DNA of 64,000 nt from Catalinimonas sp038039535 (GCF_038039535.1 NZ_JBBPHP010000016.1:67346-131345); one strand, 5' to 3'; positions 25,722 to 34,552 are shown, numbered from the stretch's first letter. Notes: a model not told the origin generated them from the letters alone. A program made the numbers and translations.

Positions 25722-26456
25722 TTATTGTGTATATTTCAAAGAGATTTTATTGATGAAGGCTTCTACATTTTTTGCTTCCTGATCTTCTGTATTCGGCTTA
25801 GTGTCTTCAGAAGTGGTAGTATCCGGCTCCTGTGTTTCAGTAAGTGAATTTTTTTCTAAATCATGAAAAGCTTGTTGTAGCTGCTTCAAAGAAATTATAA
25901 GTAGATGGAATGTATCATCAGTGAATGTTCCATCTTTAATTGCTTTTTCTAGTTTGCTAATCTTGTCGATTGCTTCGGTAGTAGTAAGACTTTTGAATCC
26001 AGTTGTTCCAGCTTCTTCGTTTGCTGGGAATGTTACAGTACTTCCTTCCCACAGCATTAACTCTGTCATTTCATTATAACTGTCTTTCATTTGCTCCTTA
26101 AGAGTTTTGAAACCAATACTGTGTTTGTCAATTACAGATGCTGCATACAATTTGATTACATCATTACCGTATGAAGTTTTTACTATCTGGGATTCAAAGT
26201 ATAATCCATAATCATCTTCAGATAGGTGTTTGATCTTGCCCAATGGCAGGTTTGTATCGTGCTGGTACAGATGTTTGATAGTGTCTTTTCCCTGTGGTCC
26301 TCTCTCTGAGATACTCTTTTGGAAAGCACCTTTTCTTATCACATCACCATGATGATCTACGTTATCAAACTTTGAGAAATATCCGGTTACAATCCCTTGC
26401 TTTTCATCAAGGTCTTTTACCTCAGCATCAAAAGTTTTAGTTTGGAAATAATTCAA
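25722..26456 (-). CDS. Prohead protease (HK97 family)
   Basis: 244 aa. The protease core covers residues 1-160 with HLYQHDTNLPLGKI (catalytic His region), DKHSIGFKTL (Ser region) and TFPANEEA. The C-terminal third is charged and predicted helical, perhaps a self-cleaved scaffolding tail. The start is TTG at 26456; an in-frame stop lies six codons upstream, so no longer form exists. A CTATTTATA box precedes it by 16 nt. Confidence 0.9.
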   Translation of the reverse strand: MNYFQTKTFDAEVKDLDEKQGIVTGYFSKFDNVDHHGDVIRKGAFQKSISERGPQGKDTIKHLYQHDTNLPLGKIKHLSEDDYGLYFESQIVKTSYGNDVIKLYAASVIDKHSIGFKTLKEQMKDSYNEMTELMLWEGSTVTFPANEEAGTTGFKSLTTTEAIDKISKLEKAIKDGTFTDDTFHLLIISLKQLQQAFHDLEKNSLTETQEPDTTTSEDTKPNTEDQEAKNVEAFINKISLKYTQ

Positions 26457-26472
26457 CTGACTACCTTTTGAT

Positions 26473-26481
26473 TATAAATAG
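26473..26481 (-). promoter_or_regulatory. CTATTTATA box before the prohead protease
   Basis: Gap to the TTG is 16 nt. TTTCCTGA lies 7 nt upstream; the whole segment nearly copies the one before the tail tube gene. Confidence 0.55.
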
Positions 26482-26513
26482 TCAGTGTTCAGGAAAATGA
26501 ATTTTGAAGTGAA

Positions 26514-27305
26514 TTAGTCCTCTCCTTTTCGCTTATATCCTACCGTACATCTGCATTGAATATTATTAGAAGGGATCTTTCCACCTCCAGGATATGGTAA
26601 GGATTCACCACCTACTTGAAAATTTGAATTAATATCTACTCTTTGACCATCAGCAATAATATGTTTATCTCTGGTTCTGCTATCTCTAGTAGATATCCAA
26701 ATCTTATCAATCTCCAATCCTGTAGATTGCGCACCTGTTAAACTCCCATAGTTGCTTGCAGCAATAATTTCTGTACGAGCAATTACAACACTCCTGCTTT
26801 TTGCTAATGATCTCCATTCACTGAGTAACAACTTTGATGTATCAGGAATGCTTAACCCTTCATTTCCACTTTTTTGGATAATCCTTTTTATGATGGTTTT
26901 GGTAGTGGTGGTAATATTCCGAACCTTTTCAGCACCATCTGTAAATACATATTGTCTAAACTTGTCTAGCCATATAGTAACTAGATCATCAAGGTTTTTT
27001 GTACTAACGGTTACTGTATATGATTTCTCAGGGAATAGAGATTTGTAACTGTCTTTTGCGAACTCAATACTTACTGTACTGTATAATTCAGATAATACTT
27101 TTTCTATATCACTACTAGATACTTGTGCTGCTACATCATCAGGATTAAGGCTTGAGGATTGTCTCGATACATATTCTAATGATGGTTTGAGTTGATTAAG
27201 CAATGCTTTGTACACTGCTTTTTCAAACCTGCTATTATACCTATTACGTTTTTGATCAATAGATTTCCAGTATAGAGTAATACCATTTTCAGTATTAAGA
27301 TTCAT
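26514..27305 (-). CDS. Minor head protein (SPP1 gp7/Mu gpF family)
   Basis: 263 aa. The C-terminal family domain (PF04233) is clear: VVIARTEIIAASNYGS, then IWISTRDSRTRDKHIIADGQ with a conserved His, and the closing NNIQCRCTVGY. These proteins join the portal in procapsids. The ATG overlaps the end of the portal gene by 11 nt. Confidence 0.88.
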   Translation of the reverse strand: MNLNTENGITLYWKSIDQKRNRYNSRFEKAVYKALLNQLKPSLEYVSRQSSSLNPDDVAAQVSSSDIEKVLSELYSTVSIEFAKDSYKSLFPEKSYTVTVSTKNLDDLVTIWLDKFRQYVFTDGAEKVRNITTTTKTIIKRIIQKSGNEGLSIPDTSKLLLSEWRSLAKSRSVVIARTEIIAASNYGSLTGAQSTGLEIDKIWISTRDSRTRDKHIIADGQRVDINSNFQVGGESLPYPGGGKIPSNNIQCRCTVGYKRKGED

Positions 27306-28722
27306 AATCAGAAATTTCAGCTTCTGTTAATTCCTTAAGACTTTTCTCTATATCACTGGTAGAACTGTATTGACTAATGGGAACTAGATTCATAGGTATC
27401 AGATAATCATTCATCAAGCTATTATCCTGATCAGTATCATAATTCATGGCAAGTCTTTTTTCATTACCTGTCAAATACCAAGCTTTATCAAGAATATTAG
27501 ACATCCTTTCGAGATCTTCCTGAAGTTCTGGAATAGATGTTATATCAAGGTCTATGTAATACTTTTTCCCGTCTAATTTTTCATAAGCAGGTACTAACCA
27601 TCTGTTGAGTTCATCACGTATAGCAAAAAGTTCTGGAAGGACAGAGTTAGTAATCAGGCTTTTTCTAGCTTCCTGCATATTGTTGTAACTCTTATTTTCT
27701 GGATCATTAAATAATTGACTTTGCACTCCGTAAACATTACAGAAATCACGCATAGTCATTTTCTTAGACTCTATTATATTCAAATCCACAGGGCTAAATC
27801 CTAGCTGTTCCCACTTCATTGAGATAGGACTGATAGGTATCTCTCCCTGTTTATTGTCTACACCGGAATGAGCTTTAATCAATCTGTCTCTTATTTTTTC
27901 TGCTTGATCAATTGTAAGGGGAAGTTCTTTATCATCAGCTACCAATATTCCTGGAGGCATCATATTGTGTAGAAGCTTTGCACTTGCCTTATAAGCATCG
28001 TTACTAATTGTTACTACACGATTAGCCGCTCGAATCGGACTCATTCCATATAAGTGTGATCCTGGATATGAGAAATCTAGGTTTGGATATTTTGTATGGA
28101 GAACTTTTTCTTTAGGTATTTTTATATCTGGTTTAAAGCTTAATGTATAATGTGATACTTCATCGTCCCATGCATCTTTACTATCAGTAAAGATATTATG
28201 AGCATGTATGATGGTATACTGTGAAGGCATTACCCATAAGTCTGTGAATATATCTTTTGAATCTGGACCATTGCCATAGATATAGCCATTCCCAGTGATC
28301 ATTTTAAAGGCTATAACATTTTCAATTAGTTGACTGAATGATTGATTAGGATTTGCTCTATGAAGGATTTTAGATAGATGTAAATGTTCTATCTCTTCCA
28401 GTGCTTTAGTACGATTGATAATAGTTGAAGCAATATTAGTATTGACTGAAGATGTCAGAGATTTATACTTCCTTAATGATTTATCATCCTTCACTTCGTA
28501 CACACACCAAGGGATAGAAGCAGCTACTGAGCTTTTTAATTTGACAATTGCGTATACATCAGGATTACTTTGATAAGCATTATTGACATAGGTTTCAGGT
28601 GAATCAGGTAGCCATACAGGACTTTCAAACCCGTGATACCTGTATATGCTTCTTAATAATTCGTTATCTGATCCTGAAAATGCTTTACGAAAAAAGTCGC
28701 CAACGTTTTTAAATAGATTCAA
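27295..28722 (-). CDS. Portal protein, HK97 type
   Basis: 475 aa, normal for the PF04860 portal family. It opens MNLFKNVGDFFRKAF; the core includes VYAIVKLKSSVAASIPW, GNGYIYG, LWVMPSQYTI and the C-terminal MNYDTDQDNSLMNDYLIP. The start is TTG at 28722 with a box 15 nt upstream. It lies between terminase and minor head gene, as expected. Confidence 0.92.
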   Translation of the reverse strand: MNLFKNVGDFFRKAFSGSDNELLRSIYRYHGFESPVWLPDSPETYVNNAYQSNPDVYAIVKLKSSVAASIPWCVYEVKDDKSLRKYKSLTSSVNTNIASTIINRTKALEEIEHLHLSKILHRANPNQSFSQLIENVIAFKMITGNGYIYGNGPDSKDIFTDLWVMPSQYTIIHAHNIFTDSKDAWDDEVSHYTLSFKPDIKIPKEKVLHTKYPNLDFSYPGSHLYGMSPIRAANRVVTISNDAYKASAKLLHNMMPPGILVADDKELPLTIDQAEKIRDRLIKAHSGVDNKQGEIPISPISMKWEQLGFSPVDLNIIESKKMTMRDFCNVYGVQSQLFNDPENKSYNNMQEARKSLITNSVLPELFAIRDELNRWLVPAYEKLDGKKYYIDLDITSIPELQEDLERMSNILDKAWYLTGNEKRLAMNYDTDQDNSLMNDYLIPMNLVPISQYSSTSDIEKSLKELTEAEISDYES

Positions 28723-28737
28723 GTGCTATTACTTTTT

Positions 28738-28746
28738 CATAAATAG
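28738..28746 (-). promoter_or_regulatory. CTATTTATG box before the portal gene
   Basis: Gap to the TTG is 15 nt. TTTCTAGA lies 7 nt upstream. It abuts the hairpin at 28746-28779. Confidence 0.5.
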
Positions 28747-28779
28747 ATAGCATTCTAGAAAGCTTTTCTTTCTGCTATC
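28746..28779. promoter_or_regulatory. Bulged hairpin between divergent portal and 109-aa gene
   Basis: GATAGCA (28746-28752) pairs with TGCTATC (28773-28779); inside, GAAAG (28758-28762) pairs with CTTTC (28768-28772) around CTTTT, leaving a five-base bulge on one side. Its placement between two divergent starts suggests an operator or an insulating terminator. Confidence 0.45.
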
Positions 28780-28798
28780 AAGCACTTATATTGGATTT

Positions 28799-29128
28799 AT
28801 GGAATTACAAGATGGGATAAGAAAACTAGAATCTTTAAAATCAAATGTACAATTATTCAGTGTTGATAAACCTGGCTATGAATTAGAAAGAATTGTTAAG
28901 GAGATAATTAATATTCTACGTAATATTCAGGTAGATTCTGATTACCGTCATGGATTAGAGAATGATGCGTTATTGATGGAGGAATATATAAAGTCAGAAG
29001 TCAAACTTTTTTCAAATTCAAAGAAAGGTAGAGGAAGACAAAAAAGACTTAATGATACTACCTCCTTAATTTTAAGAGATTTAAATCTTATTATCTTTTC
29101 TTTAAAGAGTAAACTTAGTGAGAAGTAA
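28799..29128 (+). CDS. Plus-strand 109-aa protein inside the late operon (moron candidate)
   Basis: 109 aa with no recognised family. It is helical and charged, with a basic KKGRGRQKRLND stretch near residue 80 and amphipathic helices before and after. It is read against its neighbours: divergent from the portal gene and convergent with the terminase gene, whose stop begins on the very next base. A partial host-like -7 sequence (TATATTGG) sits about 10 nt before the ATG. Such orientation suggests an independently expressed insert. Function unknown. Confidence 0.6.
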   Translation: MELQDGIRKLESLKSNVQLFSVDKPGYELERIVKEIINILRNIQVDSDYRHGLENDALLMEEYIKSEVKLFSNSKKGRGRQKRLNDTTSLILRDLNLIIFSLKSKLSEK

Positions 29129-30340
29129 TTACAGTATAAAGAATTCCTTCTTAACAATAAGTAGATCAGTCAACCCCCATACAAGTGCATCAACCCTGTC
29201 AGGACTATCACCATTACCTGGAACCCACTCACACATTTGTATCTCTAAGTCCTGAAGATTCTTACTATCTACATGATGTACAAGTCCCCTTTCATACAAG
29301 CTTACTACAGGCTCCGCACGTGTTACCTTACCTCTTGATGCATGCACCTTTTTATAACTAATATTTCTATCCTTATTTCTTATAATAGTTTCTACAAGAT
29401 CACCACCCTGATTGACCTCGCACACTACACGGTCTGCTCGATACCTGTGGTAAGCTTCAATAGCTTTATTAGCCCACTGATCAGGTGAATATTTACCTGA
29501 CAAATCTTCTAATATATAGGCATGGCCTAAATGATCTTTTGCAGCGACAATGATTCCTGTTTCATCACTGTTTTTATTGCTAGTTGTTGCAGGATCTATT
29601 GATACTACAATACGTTCTAATTCACTGGGTATCTGTTTTACTTTATAAGGATCAATCAAACCATTATGCCATAACGCACCTTCCAGATCACCACCCCATT
29701 CACCACGATCATTAACCTTTGATCTTCGTGAATTGACTATATCATTGATAAGATCATCATCCAAAAATGGGTTATCTCTCCACGTAGAATGGTGTACTGT
29801 TACATTTGCAGGAGTGTTATCAAAGAACTTTGACTTAAGCCAATGCTTTCGGTTGACAGGGTTGAAAGAACTGATTGTTTGTTTATATGCTGACTCTATT
29901 CTGAGGTTTTGGTTTACCTCATCGTAGTCTTCTTCCTGTTTGACCTCGTGACATTCCTCGAACCATATGATGCTACAGTCAATACCCTTTGTTTTCTCTG
30001 AATCATCCAACCCCTTAAATATGAATTCAGAATTGAAGTCTGGTAGATGTATCCTTAATGGTGAGGTAGTACATTGTGCAAATTGTAGAAGATTCCATTT
30101 CTCCAGATAGCTTTTGATCAGTGCAAAGGTTGAATCTCTATGAGAATTGTAGGTTTGACGAACTACAAGTACCTTATGATTCTTCTCTGTGAGAATCCTG
30201 AATAGTAATTTAATTACTACAAAATGAGACTTACCACTACCTCTACCTCCTTTGAGGCTTAAATGTCTGGACTTGTTGTAAAGTAAGTGGTGAAATGGCT
30301 CTGGAAAGCAATCATATATATTACTGAGATCAATGTGCAA
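29129..30340 (-). CDS. Terminase large subunit
   Basis: 403 aa. Walker A is LKGGRGSGKSHF (about residue 30) and Walker B with catalytic Glu is CSIIWFEECHE (about 122). The nuclease domain begins IVVSIDPATTSNKNSDETG, whose Asp is expected to bind metal, with later VCEVNQGGD and DRVDALVWG. This is the PBSX/Terminase_3 type. The start is TTG at 30340, with a box 14 nt upstream. It packages the genome into the prohead. Confidence 0.93.
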   Translation of the reverse strand: MHIDLSNIYDCFPEPFHHLLYNKSRHLSLKGGRGSGKSHFVVIKLLFRILTEKNHKVLVVRQTYNSHRDSTFALIKSYLEKWNLLQFAQCTTSPLRIHLPDFNSEFIFKGLDDSEKTKGIDCSIIWFEECHEVKQEEDYDEVNQNLRIESAYKQTISSFNPVNRKHWLKSKFFDNTPANVTVHHSTWRDNPFLDDDLINDIVNSRRSKVNDRGEWGGDLEGALWHNGLIDPYKVKQIPSELERIVVSIDPATTSNKNSDETGIIVAAKDHLGHAYILEDLSGKYSPDQWANKAIEAYHRYRADRVVCEVNQGGDLVETIIRNKDRNISYKKVHASRGKVTRAEPVVSLYERGLVHHVDSKNLQDLEIQMCEWVPGNGDSPDRVDALVWGLTDLLIVKKEFFIL

Positions 30341-30354
30341 AGGATGTCTTTACA

Positions 30355-30363
30355 CATAAATAG
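30355..30363 (-). promoter_or_regulatory. CTATTTATG box before the terminase gene
   Basis: Gap to the TTG is 14 nt. TTTCCTAA lies 12 nt upstream. Confidence 0.5.
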
Positions 30364-30383
30364 GAGGGGAGAGAGTTAGGAAA

Positions 30384-31301
30384 TTATTTAATATTCAGTT
30401 TAGACTTTCTATAGTTAAGTCGCATATTCATATTGTTTTTAATTGATGTTGCCCAACTTTCCATATGAAGTATGAACTGATCTAAATGTTTTAGGTCTAC
30501 GATAATAGGATATAGATTTAATTCTTGAAATTTCTCACTTTTATATTTTGGTGAAGAGTATTTAAAATCTATCGGTATATAATCTGCTCGTTTTAATTCT
30601 TTTTTACCATTTTTGTTTAAGTATACCTCAAATAGATTTCCTTCTAAGATTATTACAGGGACAAATATCTCGAGATCAATACTGTTTTCATAATCCATCT
30701 CTTTTTCTTCACCAAAATTTTCAATATCAGATCCTTTAGCTTTTTGGTATTCATATAATGACGCTTTTGAGACTGTTAATAAAGATTCATAAATTTTAGA
30801 AGGTTCGTTTGGTGCTTTAAATGATTCATGAAATGCTCTTCCATAATTCTTATTAATGTTGAAATAATTGGATTCCTCTAAAACATCATCATCAAAAATA
30901 TTTAATAGGGTTTCGTATTTATCCCCATCATTACTAATAATACTTTCGTGGTTTTTAGCATTGTGTAGAAGATTCCAACCTAAATGATTAGCGAAAAGCT
31001 TAGAAGTACCTGGAGATGAAAAAATTACCCAAGGCCTTTTACTAACCTTCTTAACCTCGATAATTAGTTTTACAGATACGTTTATATCCTGATCGGTAAA
31101 AAAATCAAATAGATAAAAGTTTGCTATCAGATCGATTTCTCTACTGATATTATAATCTAAATCTTCATAAGTAGAACTATGAATAACAGACCATTTTTTT
31201 TCTAAAAATTTTGATGCAATTTCTAATTCAGTAATGAATCCTGTCTTATCAATATCTTCAAGAATACGCTCTTCTAAGCTTTTATCACTTTTGTTTCCCA
31301 T
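30384..31301 (-). CDS. PD-(D/E)XK nuclease-like protein in the packaging module
   Basis: 305 aa from the ATG at 31301 (a GTG at 31319 would add six residues). Residues 15-100 look like a restriction-endonuclease fold: a helical start (TGFITELEIASKFLEKKW), then SREIDLIANF with the metal-binding Asp, a strand, and LIIEVKKV with the E-x-K pair. The remainder has no known domain. It lies between the terminase small-like and large genes on the same strand. It could be a packaging accessory nuclease, a Mrr-like restriction factor, or a cargo defence protein; the fold is more certain than the role. Confidence 0.65.
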   Translation of the reverse strand: MGNKSDKSLEERILEDIDKTGFITELEIASKFLEKKWSVIHSSTYEDLDYNISREIDLIANFYLFDFFTDQDINVSVKLIIEVKKVSKRPWVIFSSPGTSKLFANHLGWNLLHNAKNHESIISNDGDKYETLLNIFDDDVLEESNYFNINKNYGRAFHESFKAPNEPSKIYESLLTVSKASLYEYQKAKGSDIENFGEEKEMDYENSIDLEIFVPVIILEGNLFEVYLNKNGKKELKRADYIPIDFKYSSPKYKSEKFQELNLYPIIVDLKHLDQFILHMESWATSIKNNMNMRLNYRKSKLNIK

Positions 31302-31514
31302 AACCTTTAGTCTTACCACTACATAATATGTAATTCAGTGATTTTTACCAAGTTTAATATCTAGTACTGCCTATGTAGTGCGTAAAACCCTCGTTTATAA
31401 TACTCCTTATAACACTTTGAAAAATAGCTAAATAAAGCACTTTTCAGTGTGCGAAAACCCGTGCGTTAATCAAAGTACTAAAAGATAGATGTACAGTTGA
31501 GTTATAATACTTTA

Positions 31515-31922
31515 CTAACTATTTGAATTACTGCCTGAATCCTCTCTCACTATCTCAGCTTCTTCTACCTTCTCAGGGATAGAAATCATATTGTAACCTT
31601 CTCCTAGCTGACGTTTTGGTATAGGTGCTTCTATTGTTACTGTTGTGTGTGTACTCTCTACCTTAGCTTCAACTCTGGATTGTTTAGGTTGAAAATATTC
31701 TAAGATCATTTCAAAGCGTTTTATGAACTCATCATCATTCATATTTTGTAGAATATTCATGTACCTCTCAGCACCTTCCTGTGTTATGTATTCTCCAAGC
31801 CTTGCCCACATTTTTGTTTTCTCTGATGATCCTTTTGGCCTGCCATTAGGGTTTCCTGATTGTCCTGGCTGGAATAAATTTGGTGGATAAGAATTCTGTT
31901 TATCTTCTGTTTTTTCAGACAT
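31515..31922 (-). CDS. DUF5681 protein, probable terminase small subunit
   Basis: 135 aa. The N-terminus carries the DUF5681 signature NLFQPGQSGNPNGRPKGSSE, found in small proteins beside phage terminases, followed by a helical part. It heads the late module. The box TTATTTATA lies 16 nt before the ATG. DNA recognition for packaging is inferred from position. Confidence 0.7.
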   Translation of the reverse strand: MSEKTEDKQNSYPPNLFQPGQSGNPNGRPKGSSEKTKMWARLGEYITQEGAERYMNILQNMNDDEFIKRFEMILEYFQPKQSRVEAKVESTHTTVTIEAPIPKRQLGEGYNMISIPEKVEEAEIVREDSGSNSNS

Positions 31923-31938
31923 ATAGTAAGGTCTTTCT

Positions 31939-31947
31939 TATAAATAA
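31939..31947 (-). promoter_or_regulatory. TTATTTATA box before the terminase small-like gene
   Basis: Gap to the ATG is 16 nt. ATTCTTAA lies 7 nt upstream of the ATTATTTATA segment. Confidence 0.5.
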
Positions 31948-31977
31948 TGAGCAGTTTAAGAATTAACCATTATTAAA

Positions 31978-31985
31978 TATCTTTA
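31978..31985 (+). promoter_or_regulatory. Host-like -7 sequence (TATCTTTA) before the beta-helix gene
   Basis: Seven of eight bases fit TAnnTTTG. No CTATTTATA box is present here, so this gene may be read by host RNA polymerase in the lysogen. Confidence 0.35.
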
Positions 31986-32003
31986 GGTAAAAACCCATTG
32001 TTG

Positions 32004-33524
32004 ATGAAAGAAAATGCTATTCAAGTATTCATACAAAACTTTATTGAAAAAGGTCTAGATGAGCAGGAAATAGAAAAATATAAAGAATACCTAAGTGTAG
32101 AAGCCAAAGGTGTTATTTCTCCAAAAACTAATTCAAAGTCAATATTGGTTAAAGGGAAAGGTGAATATGAAGGTGTATCTTTCTCTTTATCTCAAACCTC
32201 AGCTTTTAATAGAAAGTTAGAAGGTTTGAAATATGATATTAGCTTAAAATTTAACCTTAGAAAATTTGAAAAGTCAAACAAAACAAGTTCTAAAATAAGT
32301 GGTGGAATTAATATTGATAATTGTGACTTCACTTCCCTTCATATTGAAGAGTCTGTAGAGTCTGATAGATTTGGTATTCTAATTAGTGAATGTAATATAG
32401 GAAATATTCAATTTACAGGTATTAATGGCAATATTAAGGCAATACATCTTTTAAATTGTGTATTCAATCATTGTGGAGGAATCTTTTGTTTTGTAGGAGA
32501 AATACATTTAAGTAACTGTACTGGAAGTTTTGGGTATGGACAATCTTATGAAGGTCCAGGTATATCTAAAATTAAAATTACAAGAGGTACATATAAATAC
32601 ATTAATATTCATAATCATTCGCAAGGACCTATAGAAATTGAAAATGTGGTATGTGATAGTCCAATTATTTTAGATGGACATATTAATTATAAGATTCAAA
32701 AATCACCTCTTCTGTCTTTAATTATCACAGGTTCAATGTCTAGCCTAAATGTTAATAACTTTGATATTGGAGAGTTATCTTTTAAGAACACTGTGCATCA
32801 AGATAAATCAATATTTACCAATGTGTCAGCAAATTCATTCAAAATGGAGGGTATGGTTAATTCAGGTAATCTAACCTTCTATGATTTAAAACATATAGAA
32901 GTACCTAATAAGAGTGAGAATAATGATTTTATAATAAAAGACACTAATCTTGGTAAAACCTTTTTTGTCAATTCTGATTTTTCTGAATATGACTCTGTAA
33001 ATATTGAAGGATCTGACCTCACAGAAATCAAATCTATTGCCACTAAGTGGCCTAAAAAATTGAACCAAAATAATGCAGAAAGTAGAAGGGAAACCTATAG
33101 ACAATTAAAGCTTTTAATGGCAAATAGCCATGATAAAGTTAATGAACTTCATTTCCACTATAAGGAGATGGAAGCATACCTTGATCTATTGAATGAAAAT
33201 GACGGAAAAATAGCAGACAGAATTAACCTGTGGATTAGTAAAGAATCCAACGACTTTGGAGAAAACTATCTTAAACCTATAGGTTATTTTTTTCTCTTTG
33301 GATTTTGGTGTTATCTATTTGTATTACTTATTTCTGATTATCCACCTTCATATATAATTAATAGACCTGATAATTTTATTGAATTCCTAAACCCAGTACA
33401 TAAGTTTAACTTTATTGAGAATTTACATCCTTGGTCTTCAGTATTAGATTTTGTTGGCAGAATTATTTCCAGTTTTTTTATATACCAGACAATTACCGCA
33501 TTTAGAAGGTTATATAAGAAGTGA
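32004..33524 (+). CDS. Beta-helix protein with two C-terminal membrane helices (moron candidate)
   Basis: 506 aa from ATG 32004 (TTG codons at 31998 and 32001 are alternatives). Residues ~30-350 are short strand-turn repeats with N/D/S ladders (for example GGINIDNCDFTSLHIEES, ISECNIGNIQFTG), like a pentapeptide-type right-handed helix. A conserved-looking helical linker follows (RRETYRQLKLLMANSHDKVN, HYKEMEAYLDLL). Two membrane segments close the protein (FFLFGFWCYLFVLLIS; VGRIISSFFIYQTITAF), the last ending FRRLYKK. It runs opposite to the late operon, divergent from terminase small. Related architectures occur widely in bacteria without a proven role. A sensor plus membrane effector, for example superinfection exclusion, is a plausible inference. 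Confidence 0.65.
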   Translation: MKENAIQVFIQNFIEKGLDEQEIEKYKEYLSVEAKGVISPKTNSKSILVKGKGEYEGVSFSLSQTSAFNRKLEGLKYDISLKFNLRKFEKSNKTSSKISGGINIDNCDFTSLHIEESVESDRFGILISECNIGNIQFTGINGNIKAIHLLNCVFNHCGGIFCFVGEIHLSNCTGSFGYGQSYEGPGISKIKITRGTYKYINIHNHSQGPIEIENVVCDSPIILDGHINYKIQKSPLLSLIITGSMSSLNVNNFDIGELSFKNTVHQDKSIFTNVSANSFKMEGMVNSGNLTFYDLKHIEVPNKSENNDFIIKDTNLGKTFFVNSDFSEYDSVNIEGSDLTEIKSIATKWPKKLNQNNAESRRETYRQLKLLMANSHDKVNELHFHYKEMEAYLDLLNENDGKIADRINLWISKESNDFGENYLKPIGYFFLFGFWCYLFVLLISDYPPSYIINRPDNFIEFLNPVHKFNFIENLHPWSSVLDFVGRIISSFFIYQTITAFRRLYKK

Positions 33525-33536
33525 TTATCTTAATTT

Positions 33537-34439
33537 TCATTTCATCCCTAAATTTCTACGAATAGTAGTAGGTGATACACCGTATTTTTTTGCCAATTTT
33601 CTAGAAGATAATCCGCTGCTTTTCATTTCCTGAATCTGTTGATCTGTGAAGAATATTTTTGGTTGACTATTTGGTTTTTTTGGGTAATTCTTCTTGATTT
33701 CTTCTATAAGCTTGGGATCAGGTTGATATATTTCACCTTCTTCAGATACATTTTTTGCTACATAATAATATTTGATGCTGTCAAGCTTACCTCTTGAGAT
33801 TTCTAATAGATGCATCATTTGTCTAAGTGTTAGTTTATCAGGATTTTTGCGGATATATCGTATCTGAGAATCTGAAAGTTGAGGTTTTCTATGCTTTTTT
33901 TCTTCAGGCTTCTTCTTCTTTACTGACTGATTTTTGATTTCTTCTATAAGCTTTGGATCAGGTTGATATATTTCACCTTCATTTTTTACAAATTTTCCAG
34001 AATAGAAATACTTATAATTAGTTACAGTAGATTCTGTTATGTTGAGAAGTTGAGATAACTGTTTTAGAGTGAGTTGATCAGGATTTTTACGTATATATCG
34101 TATCTGCTCATCTGTTATATTTAATTTCCTATGTTTTTTTTCAGATGGATCTTTCTTTTTATAATAGACCTTCTTTTCTTTTTTGATATCAGATTTTTTT
34201 GCCTTGGGTTTTGGTTTTGGAGATTCTTCATCATCTATATATTTATATTGATGCTTTGTAACAGACATAGAACTCATTCTCTTTACATCTACATTACTTA
34301 GTCTTTGTATATACTTAATTGTACTTACTGTGATACTGTACAGATTTGCTATCTCTTCTAGCTTATATAGATCCTTAGCATTATATATATTTTGAATATC
34401 CTGTTTAAGCAGGGTAACTTTTTCTATAGTGTTCTCCAT
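33537..34439 (-). CDS. Modular helix-turn-helix repeat protein
   Basis: 300 aa from ATG 34439 (GTG 34442 also possible). At least three HTH-like units are seen: EQIRYIRKNPDQLTLKQLSQLL..., SQIRYIRKNPDKLTLRQMMHLL..., and a final Hin-like unit (QIQEMKSSGLSSRKLAKKYG). The first two are followed by nearly the same GEIYQPDPKLIEEIK linker and lie about 74 residues apart. The N-terminal unit (LEEIANLYSITVSTIKYIQR) looks like a fourth. Lysine-rich linkers join them. It is convergent with the beta-helix gene. It is probably a DNA-binding regulator of the phage, perhaps the lysogeny repressor, which is otherwise missing. Confidence 0.65.
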   Translation of the reverse strand: MENTIEKVTLLKQDIQNIYNAKDLYKLEEIANLYSITVSTIKYIQRLSNVDVKRMSSMSVTKHQYKYIDDEESPKPKPKAKKSDIKKEKKVYYKKKDPSEKKHRKLNITDEQIRYIRKNPDQLTLKQLSQLLNITESTVTNYKYFYSGKFVKNEGEIYQPDPKLIEEIKNQSVKKKKPEEKKHRKPQLSDSQIRYIRKNPDKLTLRQMMHLLEISRGKLDSIKYYYVAKNVSEEGEIYQPDPKLIEEIKKNYPKKPNSQPKIFFTDQQIQEMKSSGLSSRKLAKKYGVSPTTIRRNLGMK

Positions 34440-34443
34440 CACT

Positions 34444-34452
34444 TATAAATAG
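34444..34452 (-). promoter_or_regulatory. CTATTTATA box before the HTH-repeat gene
   Basis: It lies only 4 nt before the ATG at 34439, unlike the 13-17 nt at other genes, and directly follows a hairpin. Confidence 0.4.
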
Positions 34453-34455
34453 AAA

Positions 34456-34481
34456 TCCCCCAGTACCAAAATACTGAGGGA
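34456..34481 (-). terminator. Hairpin with weak T-tract (array unit)
   Basis: TCCCCCAGTA (34456-34465) pairs with TACTGAGGGA (34472-34481) with one mismatch. The minus-strand continuation ATTTCTATTT is moderately T-rich. Confidence 0.5.
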
Positions 34482-34541
34482 CCTAAAAACAGCTTATTCA
34501 AATGCCAAAGCCAAAATATAATTTGACCTCGATTATCTACT

Positions 34542-34550
34542 CATAAATAG
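34542..34550 (-). promoter_or_regulatory. CTATTTATG box in the hairpin array
   Basis: It follows the T-run of the hairpin at 34559-34588 and precedes the hairpin at 34456-34481. Confidence 0.4.
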
Positions 34551-34552
34551 TA

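Noticed and set aside
14376..31947. TATAAATAG read as T4-type late promoters on the plus strand
   Set aside because: In that direction they would point away from the adjacent genes; the complementary CTATTTATA is consistently on the coding strand.
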